From a virus, in IMG/VR virus record IMGVR_UViG_3300047440_000056, positions 1 to 41,934 of that record: a DNA stretch of 41,934 nucleotides, one strand, 5' to 3'. The notes under the pieces were generated by a model. That model did not search any database and had not been told where the DNA came from. It was given only the letters and a program-made list of their open reading frames with translations. The position numbers were made by a program, and so were the translations under genes. Each line of letters starts with the position of its first letter. Within the stretch, counting starts at the first letter, position 1. This document shows, piece after piece, positions 29,249 to 35,593 of this stretch.

Positions 29249-29294
29249 TGTCTTGTTAAACCCACAGACGGTCCTGACGACATCATCGCCGAAA

Positions 29295-29450
29295 ATGAAG
29301 GTCGAAGTTCGACAGTATCTCCAAACGAAACAGGCGCTCCCTTTATGGGTTCGTCCAGGCAACGAGCCGGTAGTCGATCCGGCAGGCCGACTTTGGCCTT
29401 ACCTCTGCGTCCTGGTCCTAATCGCATCTTTTCAAAGCTGCCTGGTATAA
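29295..29450 (+). CDS. Small membrane-anchored protein, 51 aa
   Basis: MKVEVRQYLQTKQALPLWVR is followed by a C-terminal hydrophobic helix (LWPYLCVLVLIASFQSCLV). The ribosome site is poor. It is the most protein-like frame in the segment, but the open frame continues upstream to 29241. Tentative. Confidence 0.4.
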   Translation: MKVEVRQYLQTKQALPLWVRPGNEPVVDPAGRLWPYLCVLVLIASFQSCLV

Positions 29451-29498
29451 GTGTGGTCGGAGTGCTGCACACACATGATGCGAAGGGAAGAGGTTTCG

Positions 29499-29630
29499 AT
29501 GCTCGATAATCTCACGAGAGGATACTTGGCGCTTTTGGGCGAAGGATTTGTGATCTTTCTCATTGGACTGTGGCTGCAAAAGAAAGAACGAAGGGCGCGG
29601 ATAGATAAAAACCATCCGCCAAACACATGA
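29499..29630 (+). CDS. Small TM protein, 43 aa
   Basis: MLDNLTRGYLALLGEGFVIF starts a single transmembrane helix (to LIGLWLQ) followed by a very basic tail (KKERRARIDKNHPPN). ATG behind GGGAAGAGG. ATGA overlap with the replication-like gene. Unknown role. Confidence 0.5.
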   Translation: MLDNLTRGYLALLGEGFVIFLIGLWLQKKERRARIDKNHPPNT

Positions 29631-29908
29631 TCGAACTTCCGAAGTGGATCGACAAAGAAATCTGGAACGGCTGGGAAGAGTCGCGCAAGAAGATGCGGAA
29701 GCCGCTCACCGACTATGCCCGAAAGCTGGCTGTGAAGAAGCTGCTGGAGATTTATCGGGCGACAGGCGACCATCCGGCAGACGTGCTTGAGCAGTCGATC
29801 CTTTGCGGGTATCAAGGATTATTCCCGGTGCACCAGGGCCGAAGCGGACAAAGGGATGACGAACTTCGGAAGGAACTGCGGACAGGGCAAGGGCCGGTGA
29901 CGCACTGA
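29627..29908 (+). CDS. Replication-protein-like C-terminal domain, 93 aa
   Basis: The pattern LPKWIDKEIWNGWEESRKKM, RKPLTDYARKLAVKKLLEIY, then HPADVLEQSILCGYQGLFPV is the small helical domain found at the C-terminus of many phage replication and helicase-loader proteins and also as a free-standing gene (lp.Wi....W..y...R.k..kplt...a..l...L....G....vl..si..gw.glf.). It probably binds a replication partner. No N-terminal DNA-binding half is present. Confidence 0.65.
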   Translation: MIELPKWIDKEIWNGWEESRKKMRKPLTDYARKLAVKKLLEIYRATGDHPADVLEQSILCGYQGLFPVHQGRSGQRDDELRKELRTGQGPVTH

Positions 29909-29927
29909 GCGGTCGGAGGGAACACTA

Positions 29928-30101
29928 ATGGTGGCTGTAATTAGAGATGGATGGATTGTGGAAAAATATTTCGATGATCGAATCGAAGCGAAGAAGTACC
30001 GCGAATACTGCGCGAGAAACTTTCTTGGATCATTCACTATTCGGTGGGTTTCGGATGATTACCCCCGAAGATATGATCGGGCCATTCTCGCAACATTTTG
30101 A
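29928..30101 (+). CDS. Hypothetical protein, 57 aa
   Basis: ATG behind GGAGGGAA. Beta-alpha protein (MVAVIRDGWIVEKYFDDRIE, AKKYREYCARNFLGSFTIRW). Looks like a compact domain. Not recognised. Confidence 0.5.
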   Translation: MVAVIRDGWIVEKYFDDRIEAKKYREYCARNFLGSFTIRWVSDDYPRRYDRAILATF

Positions 30102-30155
30102 CGCAGTTCCTGTGCGTCGATGGCAAGGGCCGAGGGCGAACTGAGGAGCGAGTCG

Positions 30156-30374
30156 ATGATCGAGCGAATCAAAAAATGGCGAGCAAGACGAAGGCAACAA
30201 ACCTTCTGCTATTGCCAGAACTGCAAGAACGAGTTATGCGCCGATCCCGATACTCTCTGCTATGACGCTGGAAGCGAAGTGCATTACATCTGCGGCAAAT
30301 GCCAATGGCAGAATGACTTCCTTTTCGATGCGCCTGTGCCCATATTTCTAAGGAAGGTCGGGCCTCGGCCATGA
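30156..30374 (+). CDS. Zinc-ribbon protein, 72 aa
   Basis: A basic start (MIERIKKWRARRRQQ) then CYCQNCKNELC and YICGKCQWQNDF: two CxxC knuckles about 30 residues apart. ATG 30156 follows GAGGAG; an ATG at 30120 is in frame but poorer. ATGA overlap with the next zinc-ribbon gene. Confidence 0.6.
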   Translation: MIERIKKWRARRRQQTFCYCQNCKNELCADPDTLCYDAGSEVHYICGKCQWQNDFLFDAPVPIFLRKVGPRP

Positions 30375-30544
30375 AGCGTTCGGACACAACCTGCCCGAAG
30401 TGCGGCAAGCGGAAGGTAAACCCACGTGCAAAACTATGCTGGAATTGCCGCTATGGGGTCGTCGATTACCAGGACCGACCTATTACGGCGTTTCGCGTGT
30501 GGCTCGATGAGTTCGTGGCGCGATGCCGGGGAGAAATATCGTGA
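30371..30544 (+). CDS. Zinc-ribbon miniprotein, 57 aa (intact copy of the 21587 remnant)
   Basis: MKRSDTTCPKCGKRKVNPRA then LCWNCRYGVVDY gives a complete zinc ribbon; the rest (DRPITAFRVWLDEFVARCRG) is helical. Its first 24 bases, with two upstream, recur in inverted orientation at 21587-21612, where a stop follows. Overlaps the next start as GTGA. Confidence 0.65.
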   Translation: MKRSDTTCPKCGKRKVNPRAKLCWNCRYGVVDYQDRPITAFRVWLDEFVARCRGEIS

Positions 30545-30708
30545 GCTTCATGCAAAGACGCAGACCTCCCGATCCAGCAGAAACCAAGCGCATCGTCGAA
30601 CGTGCGAAATATGGCGTTCCCTACCGGCAACTGGCTCGAATGCACCGGATCGACGTGGGCACGATCAAAAAAATGGTGAGCCGCGCGAAAAAAACGATTA
30701 AGGCTTGA
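30541..30708 (+). CDS. Helix-turn-helix protein, 55 aa
   Basis: GTG 30541 behind GGGGAG, overlapping the previous stop. RIVERAKYGVPYRQLARMHR then IDVGTIKKMVSRAKKTIK is a resolvase- or sigma-like helix-turn-helix. ATG 30523 is an alternative start. It immediately precedes the promoter at 30705, so it could act on it (inference). Confidence 0.6.
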   Translation: MSFMQRRRPPDPAETKRIVERAKYGVPYRQLARMHRIDVGTIKKMVSRAKKTIKA

Positions 30709-30733
30709 CACACCTTGTTAGAAAGCGTATACA
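30705..30733 (+). promoter_or_regulatory. Strong promoter with near-consensus boxes
   Basis: TTGACA (30705-30710), 17 bases, TATACA (30728-30733, five of six). The predicted start of transcription, about seven bases on, falls at the ATG (30740) of the ribbon-helix-helix gene. GCGTA is repeated at 30725 and 30734, around the -10 box, and GTATAC is a palindrome there; both could be operator parts. Confidence 0.7.
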
Positions 30734-30739
30734 GCGTAC

Positions 30740-30946
30740 ATGCCATCCAAGAAAGCTGATCTGTACGTCACCGCGAGAGTGACCATCGAAGAGAAGCTAG
30801 CTTTGGCCGGGGTTGCCGACTCGGAGCGCCGGACCATTTCTCAGATTGCACGTTTTGCGATTCAGGAGTTCCTGGCCAAGCGCCGGGCACAGGCCGAAAA
30901 GTGGGAGCGGTCGGTCGGACTCAGGCCGAAAGGGAAGAAAGCATGA
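30740..30946 (+). CDS. Ribbon-helix-helix regulator, 68 aa
   Basis: An Arc/CopG-type pattern: DLYVTARVTIEEKLALAGVA (strand, then helix A), turn, then TISQIARFAIQEFLAKRRAQ (helix B). It has a basic tail. No Shine-Dalgarno sequence precedes the ATG, and the promoter starts at or next to it, so translation is probably from a leaderless message, as for lambda cI from its maintenance promoter. Likely a repressor of this or the early promoters (inference). Confidence 0.65.
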   Translation: MPSKKADLYVTARVTIEEKLALAGVADSERRTISQIARFAIQEFLAKRRAQAEKWERSVGLRPKGKKA

Positions 30947-31212
30947 AGGGCCGAAAAGAAGAGGCCGAGGTCATTGTCCGGCTGGATCAGCTTACCGGAG
31001 AGTGCCATATCTGCGTCTCTAGCTGGCCATCAATGGCTCGCAAGATGTTGAAACTGTACGGCAAACCGCTTCCCAAGTCAGGATTGCAGGCCCATTATTG
31101 GTCTGTGCCGATCAAAGTGGTCAGTTTTAGGCGCTTAGACAGTATAGGGAAGCCACGCAATAGGGGTACTTTGCCTCTCAAACGCCGTACGGGAGGCCAG
31201 TTTGGAGAATGA
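30943..31212 (+). CDS. Hypothetical basic protein, 89 aa
   Basis: Starts MKGRKEEAEVIVRLDQLTGE with strands ECHICVSSWPSMARKMLKLY, then GLQAHYWSVPIKVVSFRR. ATGA overlap with the regulator, so probably co-expressed with it. Not recognised. Confidence 0.55.
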   Translation: MKGRKEEAEVIVRLDQLTGECHICVSSWPSMARKMLKLYGKPLPKSGLQAHYWSVPIKVVSFRRLDSIGKPRNRGTLPLKRRTGGQFGE

Positions 31213-31420
31213 TACCGAATGGCGGGTATTATGGCGCAACATCGCTCTCCCGGTCTATGAAGGCTGGACCGAGATCGAGCGAGAAGTGGCGGCTAAAAAG
31301 GGTATCACGATTCCCGAGGATAAGCGGTCCTCGGCAGCCTGCGCCAGTTACACGGCCCTGTATGAGTGCATGTTGCAGCATTTCAGGCAAATGACCGACC
31401 AGGAATGGAAAAACTTTTAG
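31202..31420 (+). CDS. Hypothetical protein, 72 aa
   Basis: TTG start behind GGGAGG, overlapping the preceding stop by 11 bases. TEWRVLWRNIALPVYEGWTE and ACASYTALYECMLQHFRQMT suggest a helical protein with several Trp. Not recognised. Confidence 0.5.
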   Translation: MENDTEWRVLWRNIALPVYEGWTEIEREVAAKKGITIPEDKRSSAACASYTALYECMLQHFRQMTDQEWKNF

Positions 31421-31428
31421 GAGGTCGA

Positions 31429-31770
31429 ATGTCCGACTATATTTCTCTAGAAGAACTGAAGAAGCTCGATCCGAAAGCTGTCGATGATCGGTGGTGGAAT
31501 CGCTTATTTCCTTTCGATATGGCGACTTGTAGGAACTGTGTAACGATGCACGCTAAATGTAATGGCTTCACAAATTGCGAGCATACGGATTTCATCAATA
31601 GTGCCTCCATTTTAGGGCCGCACGCAAGCCTCGATATCGACAGGCAACTCGAAACCATCTACTCCCTTCGACTGTTCTACAAAGACCTGTACGCATCGAA
31701 TCCGCCTGAAATCGAAAGTGAGGTTCCGAGTGTTCAACAAACCGAAAGCGCCACCGCCAATCGTCGCTAA
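31429..31770 (+). CDS. Hypothetical Cys-rich protein, 113 aa
   Basis: ATG behind GGAGG. LEELKKLDPKAVDDRWWNRL precedes a cluster CRNCVTMHAKCNGFTNC followed by EHTDF, with four Cys and two His spaced like a zinc site. The remainder is helical. Not recognised. Its 3' end overlaps the next gene by 41 bases. Confidence 0.55.
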   Translation: MSDYISLEELKKLDPKAVDDRWWNRLFPFDMATCRNCVTMHAKCNGFTNCEHTDFINSASILGPHASLDIDRQLETIYSLRLFYKDLYASNPPEIESEVPSVQQTESATANRR

Positions 31771-31987
31771 AGTAGCCGAACAGTTGAGCGCCATGAACAT
31801 GCCGCAGATGGCGATTACTCCGAGGCCGTTTCTCGACGCCATCCGAAAAGATAGAATCGAGAAACAAATCGAGATGAACCGCCTCGAAAGGGAAATCAGC
31901 AAACTATGGGAGTTAGAGCGCTTTGCCGACTCGCATGAGACTGCCGATGCGCTGGTGAGGTACTTCCTTGACAAGAAAGGCGCATAA
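31730..31987 (+). CDS. Coiled-coil protein, 85 aa
   Basis: GTG 31730 behind GAGG (an upstream GTG at 31718 is possible). A Pro-rich start (FNKPKAPPPIVAKVAEQL) is followed by RKDRIEKQIEMNRLEREISK, a short coiled coil. Unknown role. Confidence 0.5.
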   Translation: MFNKPKAPPPIVAKVAEQLSAMNMPQMAITPRPFLDAIRKDRIEKQIEMNRLEREISKLWELERFADSHETADALVRYFLDKKGA

Positions 31988-32291
31988 CGTCGATAGGCAG
32001 CGCACCGAAGAGGCGCACTTCCTCGACAAACGGAGCTATTGGACCAATGCGGGGCACGTCTATTTGTTTGGATCGGATGCTTCGTTTCGGAGAACAGACA
32101 TTTACAACCGCGATAAAGGGATGAGTGTGGGATGTGATGAGCCGCATTTCATCGGATGGGATGGTGAAATGGACCACATCGAAGGCGGCAATACGGATGC
32201 CCGATGCTGGTGTCCGCACAATCTCAGGTGGGTCTGCCCAGAGTTTCATCGGCTAAAGCACGTTCGCGTCTTATCGGGGAAGGTTGGATGA
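31968..32291 (+). CDS. HNH-like nuclease-fold protein, 107 aa
   Basis: TTG start overlapping the previous gene. The C-terminal part WDGEMDHIEGGNTDARCWCP, HNLRWVCPEFHRLKHVR gives the DH...N...H order of an HNH metal-dependent finger (first His in MDHI, Asn in HNLRW, last His in EFHRLKH). It lies directly ahead of a VRR-NUC gene. Could act in replication, recombination or packaging; the active site looks complete. Confidence 0.6.
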   Translation: MTRKAHNVDRQRTEEAHFLDKRSYWTNAGHVYLFGSDASFRRTDIYNRDKGMSVGCDEPHFIGWDGEMDHIEGGNTDARCWCPHNLRWVCPEFHRLKHVRVLSGKVG

Positions 32292-32635
32292 CCACACACG
32301 GCGGACGCGGACCGAAAGAGCGGGAAGTTCAGTCCGCAATTACCGACTGGCTGACGCATAAGCACTATTTCTGGTGGCGCAACAACACTGGCAGCTTTCT
32401 CGGAGAATATAAAGGCAAGAAGCGTTTCGTCCGCTTTGGCAAGAAAGGATCGCCGGATATTTTCGTTCTCATCAAGGGCCGACTCATCGGCATCGAGGTC
32501 AAGGGGGATGGAGGCTTTCAATCCCAGGTACAGAAGGAGTTCGAGGTCGAGTTCACGCGGGCCGGGGGAGTGTACCTCTTGTGCTTTTCGCTGGAGGATG
32601 CGATGCAGGGAATTGCAGGAGTCTCGCATGGCTAA
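32288..32635 (+). CDS. VRR-NUC (PD-D/ExK) nuclease, 115 aa
   Basis: ATG in an ATGA overlap. Catalytic set: E in PKEREVQSAITDWL, D in KKGSPDIFVLIKG, and the ExK pair in RLIGIEVKGDG; QSQVQKEFEVEFTRAGGVYL follows as in VRR-NUC proteins. Members cut branched or Holliday-type DNA. It is the main nuclease candidate to work with the RecT-like annealing protein, since no exonuclease is present (inference). Confidence 0.8.
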   Translation: MTTHGGRGPKEREVQSAITDWLTHKHYFWWRNNTGSFLGEYKGKKRFVRFGKKGSPDIFVLIKGRLIGIEVKGDGGFQSQVQKEFEVEFTRAGGVYLLCFSLEDAMQGIAGVSHG

Positions 32636-32825
32636 GATAACGGTTACTGGCCCGAAGGAATACATCCTCAAGGTAGCAAATTTCGCGGCCATCGAACTTG
32701 AAAAAATTGAGGGATTCGAGAAGTACGGTGCGGGATTCGACATTAGCGGAGTAAGCAAACAAGAAGCTCTTGACATGATTCCCGACACTTCGGAATTCCT
32801 AACAGTTCGGAGACTGACGCCATGA
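32628..32825 (+). CDS. Hypothetical protein, 65 aa
   Basis: MAKITVTGPKEYILKVANFA begins a small alpha/beta protein with acidic middle (AIELEKIEGFEKYG). Overlaps both neighbours. Not recognised. Confidence 0.5.
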   Translation: MAKITVTGPKEYILKVANFAAIELEKIEGFEKYGAGFDISGVSKQEALDMIPDTSEFLTVRRLTP

Positions 32826-33049
32826 ACGACGGCACGGTCGAAAAATGCAAGCGGAACGGCTGGAAGGCCGGGACACGGCTCGTCGGGAATGAGGGTTACG
32901 GCCCCACAGTGATTCGCATTACAGCAGTCGGAGAGGAATCAATCCTGGCCAGGCAAGTTTCTCACAACGGCAAGCCAACCGAGGATGCTTGGGAAGGCAC
33001 CTGGACTTTGATGGCAAGAAAATGGCGGCGCATTCGCCGGGGAGACTGA
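32822..33049 (+). CDS. Hypothetical SH3-like protein, 75 aa
   Basis: A pattern of short strands (WKAGTRLVGNEGYGPTVIRI, TAVGEESILARQV, TWTLMARKWRRI) resembles a family of small phage proteins with W..G..L......iItaiGe..vLa...........W...W....... No known activity. ATGA overlap upstream. Confidence 0.55.
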   Translation: MNDGTVEKCKRNGWKAGTRLVGNEGYGPTVIRITAVGEESILARQVSHNGKPTEDAWEGTWTLMARKWRRIRRGD

Positions 33050-33053
33050 CGCC

Positions 33054-33425
33054 ATGACCGAGAAACCGCGCATTCAAATTAAAATAACCGAACTGAAGAA
33101 GCAATATCCGCGTCCGGTCAGGGCGGCACTTTGGATGACAGGAGATTACTGCGTCGGCGGAGCCTTTTGCCTTGCAGTCCATGCGAGATTAGATTCTGTA
33201 GATCATATGCATTTCCCGTCTGGCTATGAGCTATTTCGCGCCGTATTGGAAGCCCGTGGAATTGAGCGCGACCTTTTGCCGGACGAAGATTACGACAAAA
33301 TGATAAACCTCGCGCACGGTGTTACGAAGGCAAACGATGTTGGCAGTTTCGGGATTGCATGGAAGTTGTTAGGGCGCTTATTGAATACTAAGGCGCGACA
33401 GCAAATGCCGCCAGAGGAAAGCTGA
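33054..33425 (+). CDS. Hypothetical protein, 123 aa
   Basis: Starts MTEKPRIQIKITEL. Its first 19 bases (ATGACCGAGAAACCGCGCA) recur at the start of the next gene. The middle (ALWMTGDYCVGGAFCLAVHA) and EARGIERDLLPDEDYDKMIN fit a compact helical fold. Not recognised. Confidence 0.55.
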   Translation: MTEKPRIQIKITELKKQYPRPVRAALWMTGDYCVGGAFCLAVHARLDSVDHMHFPSGYELFRAVLEARGIERDLLPDEDYDKMINLAHGVTKANDVGSFGIAWKLLGRLLNTKARQQMPPEES

Positions 33426-33426
33426 G

Positions 33427-33879
33427 ATGACCGAGAAACCGCGCACGTTCGGGAATAAAGTTGAACAAATCAGGCAATCACCTAAAGACTTAATTGAGGC
33501 TATGCAAATGTCAAATGGAGGGCCTGGGGAGTTTACGCCAAGCGAACGGAATACACTTCGCAATGAGGGCAGCACGCATTGGGAAGATTGCTGGAGAGTC
33601 CACATCCAATGCGCCGAAAAAAAGATTATCGCCCGCGACGAAGAGGTAGCCGCCCTGCAAGCGCAGATCGACGGGGTGAGGGTGCTGGCTGAGAAAATTA
33701 CTAGTGGGCCTCTAAGTCATAATTGCGACTTTTGTCACAAGACAGATTATTTTCAAGTGGGTCGTCCTGGGATAAAAGTGGAAAACCATAACGAAAAGTG
33801 TTCTGTGCGAATCGCCAATGAAATTATCATCGCCCTGGGCGAGCCTGCCGCCACGCCGGAAAGGGAGCAAAAGCGATGA
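33427..33879 (+). CDS. Hypothetical protein, 150 aa
   Basis: Starts with the repeated module MTEKPR. Middle is a helical stretch with IQCAEKKIIARDEEVAALQA, then HNCDFCHKTDYFQVG with a CxxC pair and His residues, a possible zinc site. Ends Pro/Ala-rich, and overlaps the next gene by 4 bases. Confidence 0.55.
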   Translation: MTEKPRTFGNKVEQIRQSPKDLIEAMQMSNGGPGEFTPSERNTLRNEGSTHWEDCWRVHIQCAEKKIIARDEEVAALQAQIDGVRVLAEKITSGPLSHNCDFCHKTDYFQVGRPGIKVENHNEKCSVRIANEIIIALGEPAATPEREQKR

Positions 33880-34268
33880 GCGAACGGCCCAAAATAATCT
33901 GCTTATGTGGCTCTACGCGTTTCACCCGCGAGATGCTGATTAAACAGTGGGAACTGACAAAACAGGGAATTATTGTGGTTTCTTGGTGTGCTCTACCGGA
34001 CGATTACCGCGTCGATGCCTTGAACGGTGAGGTTGACCATATCGGGGACAGAGAAGGCGTCAAAGAAACCGTGGATGAACTCCACAAGCGGAAGATTGAC
34101 CTAGCTGACGAAGTGTTCGTCTTGAACGTCGGACAATATATTGGCGATTCAACACGTTCTGAGATTAACTATGCTGGGAAGCATGGGAAGAAAATTGATT
34201 ACTTGGAGACGCCGAACCACTGCCCTCATTGTGGCTATAGGCATCCTCCAGATGGGATGTGCATATGA
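33876..34268 (+). CDS. Nucleoside deoxyribosyltransferase-like protein (DUF4406-like)
   Basis: A 130-residue protein. PKIICLCGSTRFTREMLIKQ opens a Rossmann-like half; ADEVFVLNVGQYIGDSTRSE then INYAGKHGKKI is the family's core with the likely catalytic Glu in SE. A zinc knuckle (HCPHCGYRHPPDGMC) is added at the C-terminus. Family members cleave or transfer nucleoside sugars, or sense nucleotides. It may adjust nucleotide pools or DNA base modification (inference). Confidence 0.65.
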   Translation: MSERPKIICLCGSTRFTREMLIKQWELTKQGIIVVSWCALPDDYRVDALNGEVDHIGDREGVKETVDELHKRKIDLADEVFVLNVGQYIGDSTRSEINYAGKHGKKIDYLETPNHCPHCGYRHPPDGMCI

Positions 34269-34723
34269 GTGAGCGCACCTTCACCTCCGCCGAACTGGCG
34301 CTGAATCAGGCCGCGATTGTGCGGGAGGCTCTTGTCGTATCACTGAAATATCGACATGGACCGATCAACGGGATCGACTTGGAAACAGCGTTACTTGCCA
34401 TTCCCACCGACCAACCCGCGCTGGACAGGTACATGGCCGAGCGCGTGCGGGAAGCGGTGAGGGACGAGCAGGATAGACTGATTCAGGTATTCAAAGCCGA
34501 TCCTCGATTCAATGACATGGGAAGGTACTTAGAAAAGTTTGTAACAGAAGGTCGTAAACGTCGCGCCGCTGCCAGCCCTGTCTGCGAGCAAGCCGGAGCG
34601 CCACGTCAGCCGACTCTCACTTTTGGTGACGGAGATTACTCCTGTGCTAGTTGCGGATTGGGAATGAAAGAGCCGTGCGAGCACTGGAAGGAACTGCTAT
34701 CGCAGGCCGGAGCGCCGGAATGA
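34265..34723 (+). CDS. Hypothetical protein, 152 aa
   Basis: Starts MSERTFTSAELALNQAAIVR; helical centre (RYMAERVREAVRDEQDRLIQ, FKADPRFNDMGRYLEKFVTE). C-terminus YSCASCGLGMKEPCEHWKEL is a Cys3-His knuckle, then SQAGAPE. The last 20 bases before its end form a direct repeat that recurs at 34901. Confidence 0.55.
   Translation: MSERTFTSAELALNQAAIVREALVVSLKYRHGPINGIDLETALLAIPTDQPALDRYMAERVREAVRDEQDRLIQVFKADPRFNDMGRYLEKFVTEGRKRRAAASPVCEQAGAPRQPTLTFGDGDYSCASCGLGMKEPCEHWKELLSQAGAPE
34700..34719 (+). repeat. 20-base direct repeat, copy 1
   Basis: TCGCAGGCCGGAGCGCCGGA, identical at 34901-34920. It codes the SQAGAPE end of the upstream gene. Copies flank the 57-residue gene at 34720-34893 exactly. 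Confidence 0.8.
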
Positions 34724-34893
34724 AAAGGATGTGTGCAAGGATTCTTTCTCAGCTTCGCACAAGAGGCTTATTCGGAAAGATTCATGCCCTAGTTTGCCAT
34801 GATCATTTTTGTTCTATGTCATGTCGCTGCTGGTGTCACGAAAAGCCGTCTTATATAGAAAGAAAAGGCAGAGGACCTCTGCGATTAGATTAG
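34720..34893 (+). CDS. Cys/His-rich miniprotein, 57 aa, on a repeat-bounded cassette
   Basis: MKRMCARILSQLRTRGLFGK precedes ALVCHDHFCSMSCRCWCHEK, with six Cys and three His in 20 residues. Very basic. It lies between two 20-base direct repeats, as if gained by a duplication or insertion. ATGA overlap upstream. Not recognised. Confidence 0.5.
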   Translation: MKRMCARILSQLRTRGLFGKIHALVCHDHFCSMSCRCWCHEKPSYIERKGRGPLRLD

Positions 34894-34900
34894 TTTCAAG

Positions 34901-34920
34901 TCGCAGGCCGGAGCGCCGGA
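34901..34920 (+). repeat. 20-base direct repeat, copy 2
   Basis: Same sequence as 34700-34719, here in the 41-base gap before the 34935 gene, where it precedes GGAGGGGGAG and ATG. Confidence 0.8.
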
Positions 34921-34934
34921 GGAGGGGGAGACGA

Positions 34935-35150
34935 ATGAATGACACTGGGAAACTATGGGCAGTAGAATATCGAGTGTCCGGTGAAACGCGCTGGCGAAAA
35001 TCGGTGGAGTGTTGCATTTCTCGCTATCAGGCGCACAAGAGAATCGCATTTCTAAACTCAGGACTCAATCCGCATCGAGAATACAGATTGATTGAGTATC
35101 AATGCGTCAGCCCGTGCCCGCGAGTCAGGCGGAAAGGAGCGCGTCGATGA
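34935..35150 (+). CDS. Hypothetical basic protein, 71 aa
   Basis: ATG behind GGAGGAGGGGGAG. LWAVEYRVSGETRWRKSVEC then CISRYQAHKRIAFLNSG is a beta-hairpin-and-helix pattern common in small phage proteins; the end is very basic (RVRRKGARR). Not recognised. ATGA overlap with the next gene. Confidence 0.55.
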   Translation: MNDTGKLWAVEYRVSGETRWRKSVECCISRYQAHKRIAFLNSGLNPHREYRLIEYQCVSPCPRVRRKGARR

Positions 35151-35593
35151 AACTCCTCCTGCTCGTCTTGCTGTCGGCCCTTCCCGCTTCGGCTGGCCCG
35201 AAGAAGCTGCTCACGAATCTCGGCCATGAGGTGAAGCAGACAGGGATCGACTTCATAACTTTTCGCCATCCCGCCTGGAACTTAATGGCCCTTGCCGAGA
35301 TTGGAGCCGACTTCGCCGATGCCACGACCACGGCAAACTGCCAGCGACTCCCGAACTGCAATGAGGCGAACTCGTTTCTCTACGGTCGGCATCCCGACTA
35401 TCACAAGGTACTGCTGATCGACCTCGGGAGTTCGTGGACGCTGATTACGATGGATCACTGGCTACACACGCATCGACCCGATCCCTACATCAAAACGGCA
35501 AACTACTGGTGGATTGCTCCGGGCGCTGTGGATATAATCTCGACTTCAAAGGCGGCATATATCAACTCGAAAGTGAAACTGGAGGTTAAATGA
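35147..35593 (+). CDS. Exported or membrane protein, 148 aa
   Basis: A Sec signal peptide (MKLLLLVLLSALPASAG) and a helical body. NLMALAEIGADFADATTTAN, NEANSFLYGRHPDYHKVLLI and WWIAPGAVDIIST are reminiscent of DUF5658-like membrane proteins that occur widely in Acidobacteria (impression only). It is the first of four overlapping membrane-related genes ending the arm. Confidence 0.6.
   Translation: MKLLLLVLLSALPASAGPKKLLTNLGHEVKQTGIDFITFRHPAWNLMALAEIGADFADATTTANCQRLPNCNEANSFLYGRHPDYHKVLLIDLGSSWTLITMDHWLHTHRPDPYIKTANYWWIAPGAVDIISTSKAAYINSKVKLEVK

Noticed and set aside
29138-29509. Open frame of 123 codons across the leader region
   Set aside because: Its TTG start lies inside a -35 box, it covers both hairpins, and the protein is low in structure.
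31968-31995. TTGACA at 31968 as a promoter
   Set aside because: The only -10 candidate at correct spacing (TCGATA) is poor, and the site is inside coding sequence.
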